DNA of 64,000 bases from Sympetrum striolatum. Taxonomy: Eukaryota; Arthropoda; Insecta; Odonata; Libellulidae. The notes under the pieces are model-generated. The model had not been told where the DNA came from. It did no database searches and saw only the letters and a list, made by a program, of their open reading frames with translations. The stretch's first letter is position 1. The number at the start of each line of letters is the position of its first letter. Both the position numbers and the translations under genes were made by a program. The stretch covers positions 38,014,943 to 38,078,942 of the forward strand of contig OX388347.1 in assembly GCA_947579665.1 (NCBI GenBank), in the 5' to 3' direction. Positions 49,098 through 60,720 of this stretch are shown piece by piece.

Positions 49098-49330
49098 GCG
49101 ATAATATTCTCTAAGGAGATCATCTTAAAAATATACCGCAAATTCAAGCTATTTGAGCTAGGAAAAGCATGTTTTTTTTCTTTGTAAGAATTTCATTATT
49201 TATAAATTTCATTTTTATAAGAGGTTCGACAGCTGAGGTGATTTTGTATAATGGGGCTCTCAATGAGAATTGAACCCAGAACTGCTTTCACCAAGAGCAA
49301 ACGCGCTGCTCACTAGAGAATTTGGATCCC
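49098..49330 (-). mobile_element. tRNA-like SINE, copy C
   Basis: Read on the minus strand: tctagtgagcagcgcg (A-box-like), gaaagcagttctgggttcaa (B box), then gagagcccc and caaaatcacctcagctgtcg. The order matches copy A at 44065-44290, including the AT-rich tail with tttgagctag. It has the clearest tRNA-like head of the three copies. Confidence 0.68.
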
Positions 49331-50040
49331 TATAATATTGTTTGGTCATTACTCCTTATTGAAGTCTTTTTTGATATGGCCCATCACAGCAAACCTAAGT
49401 TCTAATTTTACAGTCTACGTGCAATAAATAATTAGTATGTTCGTTTATGACCACATTACATTAATTCGGTGTGTGAATGCAAGTCGAATAGGAAGAGTAT
49501 ATTCGCACAGTCACGCACCCACCGCTACGAACACGGGGCTCTCCCGTTCAAAGACGCCATTGCGAGGAAAGGTCCTCTGTACAGTTATGTCGTACCTTTG
49601 ACTTATGGCACTTCCTGAGAGGAAAGGTCTGCTGTAAAGCATCGGAACATGACAATTCCTTGGAGCGACTTATAATGTGAGAAATATAAATTTAAGAGTT
49701 GCAACTTTTTCTCTGCAGTAGACTAAGACATGAGAACTTTTTTATGGGATAGAGAATTTGAGTGATAGAAGTTCTTAATCGATCTTTGGGAAGAAAGAGC
49801 GAAGATCTAAAGATTTAGAAATATAATGTCACGTGTGCTCCGAGATAAAATTGCTATGCTTGGCTTCCTCTCCAAAACGTTTAAGACTTATTGAATACCT
49901 TTACTGGGATATGTTTTTTCATCTAATTCTGGTACTTCATGCTAATCCCTGTTGTGATCTTCTGGTGACAGTTTGCTAGAATTTATTTTTATTAAGAAAA
50001 ATGATACACACTAAGGGAAAATGTCACTTTAAATACATAC
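49331..50040. other. non-coding stretch with a short direct repeat
   Basis: gaggaaaggtcctctgtacag at 49564 is repeated as gaggaaaggtctgctgtaaag 55 bp later. No gene was recognised. Confidence 0.5.
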
Positions 50041-50049
50041 TCTATACTT

Positions 50050-50560
50050 TTAATAATGATAATTTATTGTACTCTGCGTAGATTCACATAGAGCAACACA
50101 GAATACAAATGCTCAGAGTACAGAAAATTTCAAAAATATCACGACAGAAATACAAAAATATATGGAAAATCAAAAGAGCAAAAGAATGCACTGAAAATTA
50201 CATAAATATGTGGAAATCCAAAAATAAAAAAAAAACAACATAAGTAAACGGCGAAATTAGAACCTAAGATAGACTACAAGAGAGGGGAAGAAAGGGGTGC
50301 AACTCGTTTAATACAACATACTCGTTTAAACATCAGCAGCTAAGAGATAGTTGAATAATTTTAACTTGAAAACTTTCACCGAGCTGGAATATTTTATAGA
50401 GTAAGGTAAAGAGTTCCAGAACCAATATTTAGCGTATTGTACTTATTGTTTGTACCGAGTTTTTAGTGATACTCTTTTACCGTTTGTTTTTAGAGGATCC
50501 TTTTTTTTCTTTGATGTCCTGGCAAACATAATTCACGGTTAACTGCAGAGATTATGTTTT
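50050..50560 (-). mobile_element. 5'-truncated LINE, ORF2 C-terminus and 3' UTR
   Basis: On the minus strand the frame ending at the stop at 50326-50328 reads KTNGKRVSLKTRYKQ, an in-frame TAA (50443-50445), then YAKYWFWNSLPYSIKY and FKLKLFNYLL. Many CR1/L2/Jockey-group elements end with the same series: R-T-x-Y-G-K-R-S, then L-W-N-S-L-P-x-x-I, then F-K-x-x-L-x-x-Y-L. About 270 bp of 3' UTR follows and ends near 50050 in an ATTATC-type tail. One internal stop and missing 5' sequence show it is dead. An additional frame change lies near 50560. Confidence 0.78.
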
Positions 50561-51369
50561 TACTTTAAAAGGAGCTCATGTTAGAAAATTCTTGAATTAG
50601 GTAAAGAATGTCTGTTTTTCTTAATGAAACCCTTACTGTGGATTTATTCTCTTAAATTCCATATCAAGAAGAATAATACGGTGATTAACCAAATTAGAAT
50701 CCCAATTTAGAATGAGAAAACCTTTAAGATTAAGCTACATAAAGGATTTAAACATTTGTATAGTTTTATATGAATATCAAAATTTTGAGGATGGGTGGGA
50801 ACCTATTCCTCAGAAGGTTGCATGTAACACCATTATTACAGTCAGCACATGCCTTTTGTATTATTTATTAATACCAGGGCAAAATAGAAACCATATTAGG
50901 AAATCTGGAATTAATCGATAAAAATAATTAGGAGAAACTGAAATGAGAAATCAAGAAATAGGTAGTACTTCGACACAAAAGTAAAACATACCTGACCTGC
51001 TTCAACTAATCATTTTCATCATCAAATCAAACGTGGAGAATCTGTGGAAAAGGGTAACAGCTCGTATTAATTCATTTTATTAGAAAGATTAGAAAGAAAG
51101 AACGACCTCATCCGATAATTTACAACAGAATACAGGATAATCTTAGTTGACACCTAAGCTTTAAATTCTGTTAAAATTATGTATATTATATTGCATTACT
51201 TTTATATGTAATATTTTGAGCAAATAGATGCATTCATTCATTCATAATGTGAAATTTTTGGGAGGAATAAATTTCCCAGTTCATTCATTCGCTTCACGTA
51301 GTAAATTATACATACCATCGCAGTAATTTAACTGTCCATTTTGTTTCAATTAAGCAAATAAATGGTTGC
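50561..51369. other. AT-rich non-coding stretch
   Basis: It may include further unrecognised LINE sequence at its left edge. No other gene was seen. Confidence 0.45.
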
Positions 51370-52065
51370 GTTCTGGGAAAGGCCACAGGTTATCCATCTC
51401 CGTTATTGTTGGTTGGCATTGCAGGAGGGAGTGTTAGATGTAGCAGAAACATAATAAAAGGAGTCCGTTGAGAGGGAAAGGAGAGCTGGAGGTGACGTTG
51501 TCGAAACGGCAAGAGCAGTTGGAAGTGCGGGCCGGAAAGGAAGTGTAGGAGAGCGGCAACTTTTGACGATGGGGTCATTCTTGCAAGGCTCACGGCGTTT
51601 TGGGCGACCGGCAGGTGGACGTCGGGCGTGAAGGGAGTGGCCAGAAGAAGGGGGACGTAGTAGAGTGGTTTAGGGGTTCGGTGAACTGCCAAAGGGACAG
51701 CGTCTGCGCTATCCCTCGTTAATATTCATGGCCCCATCTCCCCCTTCTTCCTTCCTCCCGCTATCGCCTCCCTTTATTCATTTCCTAGTGTCCTCTCCTT
51801 GCTGTCATTCTTCCCCGACGACCGCTATTGCTTAGAGCTGTAAGTTGATGTATTGCTCTTGTCACGCTCCGCACGCTTCCTTAAAAAAGTTGGCGGTTTG
51901 AAAAATGCCCTCGGATTAAGGTGGCGCTTAGTGGAGTTGCGAAGTTCCTCATCCCATATCGCCGATCGCCGAAGGTGGCTTTCTTTTAATTTTATTACCT
52001 CTTTTTTTCAGAGAGATAAGTTTCTGGATTTTGCGGTTACGATCCGGTCTTCCTCTTAGAAGGAT
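51370..52065. other. GC- and CpG-rich island
   Basis: G+C is clearly raised. 51440-51690 is A+G-skewed and 51730-51830 C+T-skewed on the plus strand. The 100-codon minus frame (51390-51692) and a 68-codon plus frame show no recognised domain. Confidence 0.45.
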
Positions 52066-52779
52066 GGATGATTCCCTAATATTTTCTCTTGATGTTTCTC
52101 ATCGAGCGATCGTGTCGTATGAAGTCTTACGCTATAAGAAATAATTGATAATATTTTGAACGTTTTCTTATAAATTATTTTTGTCTGGCAATAGGTAATT
52201 CTCTGGTTAATATTTTACCCGACATATTTTGTCCTCAGGATCTCCCTTATCATTACCTTGAAAGGGTTCAGAATTTCAGAGCGTTTTGCATTTGTAATTC
52301 ACTTCGCAAATGTTATGTTTCTAGATATTTAATGGATCTATTTTAGATTCTAGTCAGAAAAAGCTTAGGGCTGGAGGAATAATATAAAATCCTTAACTAG
52401 AAGTAACGATACTTTTCCGTTAAATATTGTTTTAAATCAAGCATGACCAAAGGAAAGTAAAAGAATTTCTTATTTTACGTATTATAGAAATGAATTATCA
52501 TTCTAAATTTTTGAATATATTTAGTAGTTACTTAAACTTATATTATAGTAAAATTATATTTTTGATCATTTTCTGAAATACTTCTTCGAATATATGTAAC
52601 TATTCTTCTATAGGTAATATATGGTGCATGCAAATCAGATTGCATTATGTAATTTTGAATGTCAACGATATTACCAAATAATTGTTCAATTAATGCAAAT
52701 TGAATTATTTAAAAATTTGGTTCAAAGTATTTCAAATAATTGATACCAAAGAATTGTGCGTTAACATATAAGAAAGAAC
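52066..52779. other. AT-rich non-coding stretch
   Basis: No gene was recognised. Confidence 0.5.
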
Positions 52780-53860
52780 GGCAACAACAATCAGTTGCAA
52801 GCCGATCGCAAAAATATCGCAAAAAGGAATTGCACCACGAAAGTTTGTCGATCACTGTCACCGCGTATTTGCATTGGCTATAAAATATTTCACAAAGTTT
52901 TTTTCCCATTCCCATTTTGCAGTCATCCCTCTTCCCGTTCCCTCCATATAAGTACAAACGAATCGTATCTGCTCGACGTTTTACAGGTGTGTGACACGGA
53001 AACTTTTTCCAAGGGGGCGCCACGACCACGCTTTCCTGTTGCAATTAATCTCTCCCTCTCTCTATTCACTCCATCATCCAAGTCCAGAAGAGGGAAAAAG
53101 AGATGGGAAATGGACGATAAGATAATGAGCAAAGAGATGGTCGGAGATGAAGAAAAATGGAGAGGAGCGAACGGGGGCGGAGTGCAAGGATTCGGGATTA
53201 GGAAGTCGGACAGGGAAGCGGATGAATATGGAAAAGATTGCGCGGAAGGATAGGGGGCGCGAAAGGGGTGGTTTTAGAAGGATTCCAAAAGGAAGGGAAA
53301 GAGGCGAACGGAAGTGACTAATTTGTAACGGCCCCGAGTCTCTCTATCCCCGTATCTCTCCAGACACTCCCTTCATTTCCATACACAGGTGGCAATTTCA
53401 GCGATCTTGATGAATCTGCGAAATAAGAGGCAAGTGGGACGGAGATATACGGAGGGAAATTATGGAAAAAAGAGGAGATTTCTTTCCTTCCTAGTTTCCG
53501 ATAAATTTGCTCGGAAAAAAACCCGCACCTGTTCGCTCTCTTTGTTTCCGATGCGTCCGGGGTCACGAGGGAGTACCCATTCTTCGTGTGTGCACTTATA
53601 TGCACGAATTCACTCGGGAGGGGATGATTGTCTCCGGAGATGACCCGGTATATGCGAGTGTGTATACTAGAGAAGGTTGCGTCCGATGTCGACTTTCTTT
53701 TGTCTCTTTCCCTCTCTATCTTCCTCGGTGGATGGCGTGACTACGTCCCCGTGCCCTCGAAATTCACGGCTGGAATGCCCGCATGAGGAAGCGGGTGCTG
53801 GTGCAAGCGTTATATGCTCTAAAAACTCGGTTTCTGTTATATCTCTGCGAATCATAGGTG
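52780..53860. other. GC-rich island, purine-skewed centre
   Basis: Over 1 kb of raised G+C. 53085-53290 is A+G-rich on the plus strand and allows a 152-codon frame (52795-53253) dominated by R, K, G and E at its end. Frames on both strands overlap throughout. No signal peptide, domain or splice pattern supports a gene. Confidence 0.45.
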
Positions 53861-56495
53861 TGGTTTGCGTGGAGGAATTATTTTTATTATCCATGAGCTT
53901 CTTTGATGATAGGCTATTTGATACTCCTTCAACTATGATCGATATTGTAGTATTAATTTGATATCATTAATATTGTGTTATTGATTTGATTGGTATTCAT
54001 AATAATTCGTAATCAATCTTCTATTTTGGAGTTCTAACATTTCTCCCGCTCTTTATTCTGATAACAATATTCTTACCTTACTATTTTCATAATTTATTAT
54101 ATAAAAACGCGATGTTACTCTAGATAAGCCAAATTGGAAAGGCTGTTTCCTTAAGGACCTTGTGATTTCTATTAGGTTCAATTATGAGTTGTTTACTCTC
54201 AAACTAATGAAAAGTCTAACCAATACAATTGAAAATCACAACCTATTTCTTACATTCCTACAACCTTGTCTTCACGTACTCAAGACTCGAAACAAATATG
54301 GTAGAAATTGTCAGTGTGAAACACAGAAAGTTAATCTTTGTATAACTAGAATTACTTCCTTTACGACCGACATTTAATCACAAATATAGGTTATTCTATC
54401 CATATAGAAATGAATTTTTTCAACAGCTATACCTAAGAGAATATTATTTTTATTCCTTTCATTTTACCAGTATTAAGTGCTAAGGAAGGGATTTCAAAGG
54501 AAAGGATCACAGGGAAATATAAATTTGATTTTATCTACCTGATAGAGTAGGAGATGAATTCAAGTATGAGACTATATAATCAATATAAAACTATCTAGGG
54601 AGCGCTATCGCAGACTGCGTAGCTATGAATTTAAAATGGAATAGCAATTAAAATTTTACAGCATTTCAGAATAAACGGCATCTCTCTATTCAGTAACAGA
54701 TCGTATGATAAATTTCACATTTTAGTGCAAACACATATATAAACCATTCTCGTTCGGTTAATATAGTTTCAATTTGTGTAATACCATATTCGAATTTTTG
54801 TATGAATAATTCTTCGAAGAGAGAAGAAAAGTTTACTTCATTTCGCAAGATCAATTAACTAAGACCCTTTAAAGTTATATCAGTCTCCGCAAAATCAATA
54901 ACCGCGAATTCGCTTTAAATGGAAAATAATAAATTTGAATGCATTAAGTTTCTAATCAAAATATAAGTTACATCCTCAAAATTTAATAGTGCTTCCCCTT
55001 GTAACCTGTTACCTTTTAATTATGGAAGCTGTGTTAGCTGTCCGAACTCGCCGACCAAAGGTTTCTTGTTTAACTCATCGCAACCTTTATAAAGGCTCAT
55101 AATGATACGCCCAATGTTTGCTGTAATATACAAAGTCAGTAAATTTGTATTGCTGGCCGAAGCTTTTGGTTATTATAATTGGCGAATAAGGTAAACATGC
55201 TACAATAGAGCTTAATCAAAAGATACTCGATTGAATGAACAGAATGGGAAGGCGTCATTAATTCTAACTCCTAAGAATCGAAGAAAAAGTGTGCATTCTT
55301 TAAGCTGATTCACCCAGCCTTTAATTAATATTGTATCACTACAAATTTAAACACTGTTTCACATTAATGATATCATTTGAAAACTTTATGATGCACCCTC
55401 TATGAAATATTTCTTTCCATTTACTTCGTTGGAATTACTAAAGTTTTAGTTCAGTACAGTTTTCATTGTTTTCCCAATTACCTTCATCTAGTAATTTAGA
55501 TTCAATTAGTTTTTCATGGATAATTTAAAGCCAAAATGCCTATGTCACCTGACAGAAAAACTGAATCAGCTATTCATTTCCTCTTTCTAATTTATAAAAT
55601 GAATTTCATTTTATCAATAAGTTAGCATGTGCAAGATATATATAGAAACAACTTTATTTTTCCTCCCGAGCCCTCTGAATTTTATTGCCGTTATAATTTG
55701 CAAAGGCTATGCAGAGCTGGAGTGCAATACCGATTTTAAATCTCAATATCAATGCAATATATAGATTTCATTAAAATACATTCTAATAGTGAAAAAATAC
55801 TACTATATACTTATAGACTATGAGTTCACCAAATGAGTGATATTCATGCAATTATTTTTCAAAGAAATTAGAAATCGTTTCATGGTAGCTCATTTTAAGA
55901 AAAAAATGAACATTGGATATATTTTTAATTAAATGCATATTACATGAAAATATTTAAAAGTATGTGTATGATTTGCCAACCAAAATACAATTAATTGATG
56001 GGCTATTCTAATAATACATGATAATAGATTCTATGCTCATTGAGAGTGCTCTAATTATTTCGTTGGAAAAAATAATTAATAATACTATTCATTTTACCTT
56101 GCTGCTCATAAAAATCATGTAAAAATTATGCATTTAATTTCTTATCGGTGCATGTCATTTGTTGTCATATACTGTAATATGTGACAATATAACTGTAGAA
56201 ATAAGAACTGGATTGGGAATATACCGCACAGAAGTTATACTTCCGACTTTTTATTAAAATGCCAAAACTCCACATTAAATGGTATTTAATTAAATTAATT
56301 AATTTTCCTTAAATTCCATTTACTTAAGGACATTAGATTTTAGCTGTAAAAATAATGAATATTTTGAGAGGATAATGCGAATGAATCTACTACAAATATT
56401 ACTTCAGACTTATTACTAAAAAAGCAAATTTCTACATAAAATTCATCCTCAGTTTTCTTCACTTTATGGCACTCTCCCTTCGAAGAATGTTAACC
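53861..56495. other. AT-rich non-coding stretch
   Basis: Over 2.6 kb no gene, RNA or repeat was recognised. Open frames are 71 codons or shorter. Confidence 0.55.
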
Positions 56496-57005
56496 TATAT
56501 TAGAGTATACGAAGCGAGAATGGCAGTAAGAGAGAAAGAATTGGGTAACCTCTGCTAATTAGATCAGACGGTTTCCCTAAAAAAACAGGATTGCACGAGG
56601 AAACAGAAAAGGAGCGAGAAGTAGGCATTTTTTCCGTTTCCCTTTTACCTATTCGAATCGGCACCACGGAGGTCCGGACGTCTCTCGCTTCGGTTTGCGA
56701 CGCGTACGTGCGCGTCCCCTCAACTCTTTTCACCCCGCTCTTCCACCATTCAAACAGTTGCATCGTAACATAGTTTTCGTCCGAACGTCCGAAGTGTATC
56801 GCCGAAGCGTCCGCCATGTCCACGCTTTCGATCATACGTGCGTGCGCCTGAAGGACTTGTCTCTGCAGAGAGGGTCATCCACGTCATACCCCTCGGATCC
56901 TTCACAAGCAGCCACGTAGGCTGCGTCCGGGCAACATCGGCTGTCTGTTAGCTCGAGCGGCAGTTCTCTCCAACCTCTCGTCTCGTGGTACGCCTGGATT
57001 CAAAA
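56496..57005. other. GC- and CpG-rich island
   Basis: CpG-dense (ttcgtccgaacgtccgaagt), with a 111-codon minus frame (56500-56835) and shorter plus frames without a known domain. Position, CpG content and lack of coding evidence would fit a promoter or 5' UTR, but no TATA, initiator or downstream exon could be assigned. Confidence 0.4.
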
Positions 57006-57049
57006 TTCTCGGGACACTTATTTTAATTTAAAATTTCAACTCTTTCAGA

Positions 57050-57411
57050 CCCGTTTCCAATATATTGGACACCATTTGCAGGGCTTATTATAAGTTATTT
57101 ATATTAATTTAATATTTATTTTTTGCTTTCTTTTATGGTTTTGCTTCTTTTATTTTAATATTATGCCAATCCTATATCAAAGGAAGCTCGTAGTAAGATT
57201 TTATAGCTTGTTGAATAACGAATGTCGTGAGTTTTTTTATTTCGGAGGGTACGTAGTTTCCATTTTTACTCTCATTATGATTTTTTTATATATCATTAAC
57301 CATATGTTTTTTTTAGTCTTCTATATTTGTTATTTAATATCAAGCATAGTTTCAATTCATAACTTTATCTTTAGTGACAGTTTAAAATAGGTGTCCAAAA
57401 TATTGGATATC
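57050..57411. repeat. inverted GTCCAAtATATTGGA motifs
   Basis: ttccaatatattggacacc at about 57055-57073 and ggtgtccaaaatattggat at about 57390-57408 are inverted copies about 320 bp apart, and each is itself nearly palindromic. Weaker relatives occur at 57650 and 57761. piggyBac-like elements often carry similar internal motifs near their ends, but no TTAA flank or transposase was seen. The 75-codon frame inside (57163-57390) is hydrophobic and of unknown family. Confidence 0.4.
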
Positions 57412-59175
57412 TCATAAATTGTTAACTAAATTCAATTAAATTATATAAAAAATAAATAACAAATTAGTTGTTAGTGTATTCGTGAAATAAGTATAAATAA
57501 ATCTAAAATAGATAAATAAATTCAAAAATATTATTATATTAAATAATTTTTTTGTTCGTGGAAAAAAATTAAGATCTGAAAAGGTTAAGATATTATTATT
57601 GTTTTATTGAATCTAAATTGACATTTATGAAAAAATCGAGTACCCATTGGAACATTTTTGGATTTACTTTTGGGTTTATTCCTGTATTACGCAAAATATT
57701 CTGAAATAAATCATTTTGATATCCAAAATTCTATGAATTGCATACTTATTTATATACCCTAGGATATTGGATCGGTTAGGATAGTATGTAAGGCCTACTA
57801 TGTAGGATAGTATAGCACAGGGTTGGCGAATATTTTGCGGTAAGAGTTCCATATTTGATTAATATCGTATAAAGGGCTTGCGTGGCAATATGGTGCCGAA
57901 TAATACAGTGATAATGTGGTATTATTAATTTTTTAATGTCAATGATGCGGTTAAGATCTTTTATTAGACTTAAATAGTCGTTATTTATCACTAATAATAA
58001 ATAGAATCTACATTTATTTATTGTGGAGCTTCATTTCTTAAGTGAATAATGCAAAAAAATATAATATCGTAGGAGTTCCGCTTGCAGAAAAAATTCTCTC
58101 GCCTGCCACTTTGGGCAAGCGTATCGCCTTCAGGAAGTAGAGATCCATGTAGAAAATAGAACAAATAGAAGCTTCCAAGGATACACATGTGAAATGTGGA
58201 ACTGAATGACCTGTTTGATAATGAACAGATATTAAATGTGTTTCATTTTGTGAAATATATACCATGGATACCTAGATGCCGGTAATTTTGAAATTAAATG
58301 TAGAGGATGACATATGATGAATAGTAATAGGATCAAATGTAACGCATAACAATACAAAAATTAGATATAAAATACTCTGGTGATTAGATTTAATTTTAGA
58401 ATTGAAAGTTAAATCGAAAAAGAAGAAAGCGACAATATAACGCGTTTTTATCGACTCAGGATGGATACTTGAAGCTGCTGCTGCTCGGGATATCAGGCAC
58501 CACACAAAAAGATTACTCCCGGCACAGTTCCGTCATGCGGCACACCGTTTGGAAACATATTGGCTATCGAAAAAATATGCTTAGTAAAAGTGTGGAAGAT
58601 AAATCATCTAACGAGCTCCCGGAAACGCTGAACGAACAAACGAAAAACAAGGTATATTGGAGACAAGAGAAACTTGCCGAACGCGGTTTGTAAAGTAGTA
58701 TTTACCTTTGAAATTTTGGGAAAGATCGGAGACCACATCAAAATTGAAAAAGAAGCTTTTTCCGTACGCTTGCAAAGTAACTGCGAACACTCAGGTAAAA
58801 ATTCCTGCATGCTCCCATTTTGAGCAAAAGGAATGTCTTAGTCGGCTTTCGTTGGACTCTGAAAGATCCATTGATATTCTCGTTTCATTTGTTTTGTATG
58901 AATCGGTTCTAAATTCAAAAATGTATTCTTTGATTGCCTGTGAACCTATGTTTGTCTATGAGTGAGTTTCAAATTGAGAAATTTTACGACTCGGTTATTT
59001 CTGAGTAAAATTCCGGTTAGGTCAAAGTTTAGGCAGCTTAAGGATATATCAATGCTAGGAAGTGTATGGTATTTTGACATGAAACTATAAAGATGTTGTA
59101 GAAGAACATATAAAACGAATGTGTTAACTCAATAGTTTCACGATTGATCGAGTGGAAGTTCATTTCCACGATAAA
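57412..59175. other. non-coding stretch
   Basis: Mostly AT-rich, GC-richer at about 58460-58820, where both strands carry 68-85-codon frames with no recognised domain. Nothing supports a gene. Confidence 0.5.
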
Positions 59176-59270
59176 AAGGAAACTAATACACATCAACAAA
59201 TTAAAAACAACGACCAGTTTCGGCTTGTTCGGCCATCATCATCTGATGTGAATGTGTATTAGGTTCCTTA
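59176..59270 (-). ncRNA. hammerhead-like motif enclosed by a long stem
   Basis: The core (59212-59244, minus strand) reads ATGATGA, T, GGC loop CGAACAA GCC, GAA, ACTGGT, C. The first core bases are changed (C to A). Outside it, 59176-59198 (aaggaaactaatacacatc) and 59250-59270 (gtgtattaggttcctt) are inverted copies that would close the structure as an extended stem I. This is the only copy in which a long enclosing helix is clear without a second motif. Confidence 0.45.
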
Positions 59271-60110
59271 TTTTAATTTTAGTTGTATCATGGAAATTTT
59301 ATTTTATCATTTTATATTATTATTTTGGAAATAAATATGTCTAACTCAGAAAAATGTTAATATTATTCTTTATCTGCACCAGTTTATATTTGGATACTGT
59401 TATCCAAATGTAATTATTTTTTTTTCGAAAATGTAATTTTTTTACATTGGTGACTCATCTTGAATATTTTATTCATAATTTTCGCCACGCAAAGCAATTT
59501 TTGTTGGAACGACTAGAAAAATGAGCTAAATAATATATATATTCTGTAGATTTCTCTTGAAAAAAGGGTTACATTCTATTTAATGATAAATATTTTGCAA
59601 AACCTCGTTTAGTTATTTGCATTATTGTCATGGAAAATTGCATCGAAATAGATGAAGAATATTTAATTAGCTTTTGTTCCCTGGTATTCAGGCATATGTT
59701 TGCCCTCTGCATTTTTCAAAAACACAAATATTTCAGGCCCAGCTCAAAAACAATTATATGAGTTATTTCACCAGTTTCAAATACTGTTCAGCAGTTTCCA
59801 TTGGTTGGTGGAGCGAGCGCTTTTTCATGATGTTTGGTCATTTTTAAATGCTTCGTTGTATACAGGCAGATTTTCCCGTTTTTTACAATGGATTTAATTT
59901 TCATAATGGAAATAGTTTAAATGGACTTTCAAATCGATACCAGTCTCTATGAATTATTTGTTCGAGGCAAAGCAAACAAAAAATTCCATTTTGTATTATT
60001 ACTGAACTCAGCTGTTTGCTATTGTGATTCAGCTTTTACTACCCTTTTGGAAAGATGTTCCTCGAAAGTTCGGAAGAGACGAGTTTCACGGGCGAAAGAA
60101 AACGTGATCA
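59271..60110. other. AT-rich non-coding stretch
   Basis: No gene or repeat was recognised. Confidence 0.5.
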
Positions 60111-60720
60111 GACAACTCAGAGTGCGGCAATTCAGAGTACGACAACTCAGAGTGTGACAACTCATCGATCCCGACAAATAACAGTGCGACAACTGACCGA
60201 GTGACACCTCATTGCGCGAACAACAGATCGCTACAACAATTGAAATAATATCGAATTGGGAACGTTGAAACAATTGAGCGGTAGTCTTTTTATCGATCAC
60301 CTACTTGATAAATTATTTTTAGTTTATTTTTATTTTTTTATTTTCATAGCGTAATGATTATAATAATAGAATGCTTTTTACAACAATGCAATGATATTTA
60401 CAATAGTAATGACCGATTACGAATGTACAATTTACATTAAACCAATATTATTATCCATTAAAATTCATATTAATACTATCTAAGCCATTATATCTTAGCA
60501 GCACAGAAACCTTTCTGTCTAATAATATATTCTTACATACAAAACTTGAACACCCTATACAAATTTACAAACATTAACTATTTCCCTTACTAATCTTAAT
60601 CCTTGTAGTATTATTATTCTATTATTCTTAGTAAAAACAATAGTGTGTATAATATTTTTAAGAATGAATAAATCGCGCAATGAGCTGTCAGCCGGTCAGT
60701 TGTCTCAATCCGAATTGTCA
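60111..60720. mobile_element. inverted-repeat element with 15-bp subterminal repeats
   Basis: gacaactgaccgagtgacac at 60188 and its continuation ctcattgcgcga are inverted at 60672-60704 (cgcgcaatgagctgtcagcc, then ggtcagttgtc). Outside the left copy gacaactcagagtgc-type units recur every 15 bp at 60111, 60126, 60141, 60156 and about 60172. The right end has a similar 15-bp pair. Repeats beside inverted termini are typical transposase-binding arrays. The 450-bp interior is AT-rich and non-coding. tcacgg followed by gaaagaaaa flanks both sides (60087 and 60718) and might be part of the target. The superfamily is unknown. Confidence 0.6.

Noticed and set aside
52795..53253. 152-codon plus-strand open frame
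   Set aside because: The second half is a purine-rich tract giving K/R/E/G runs; no family resemblance, and overlapping frames exist on the other strand.
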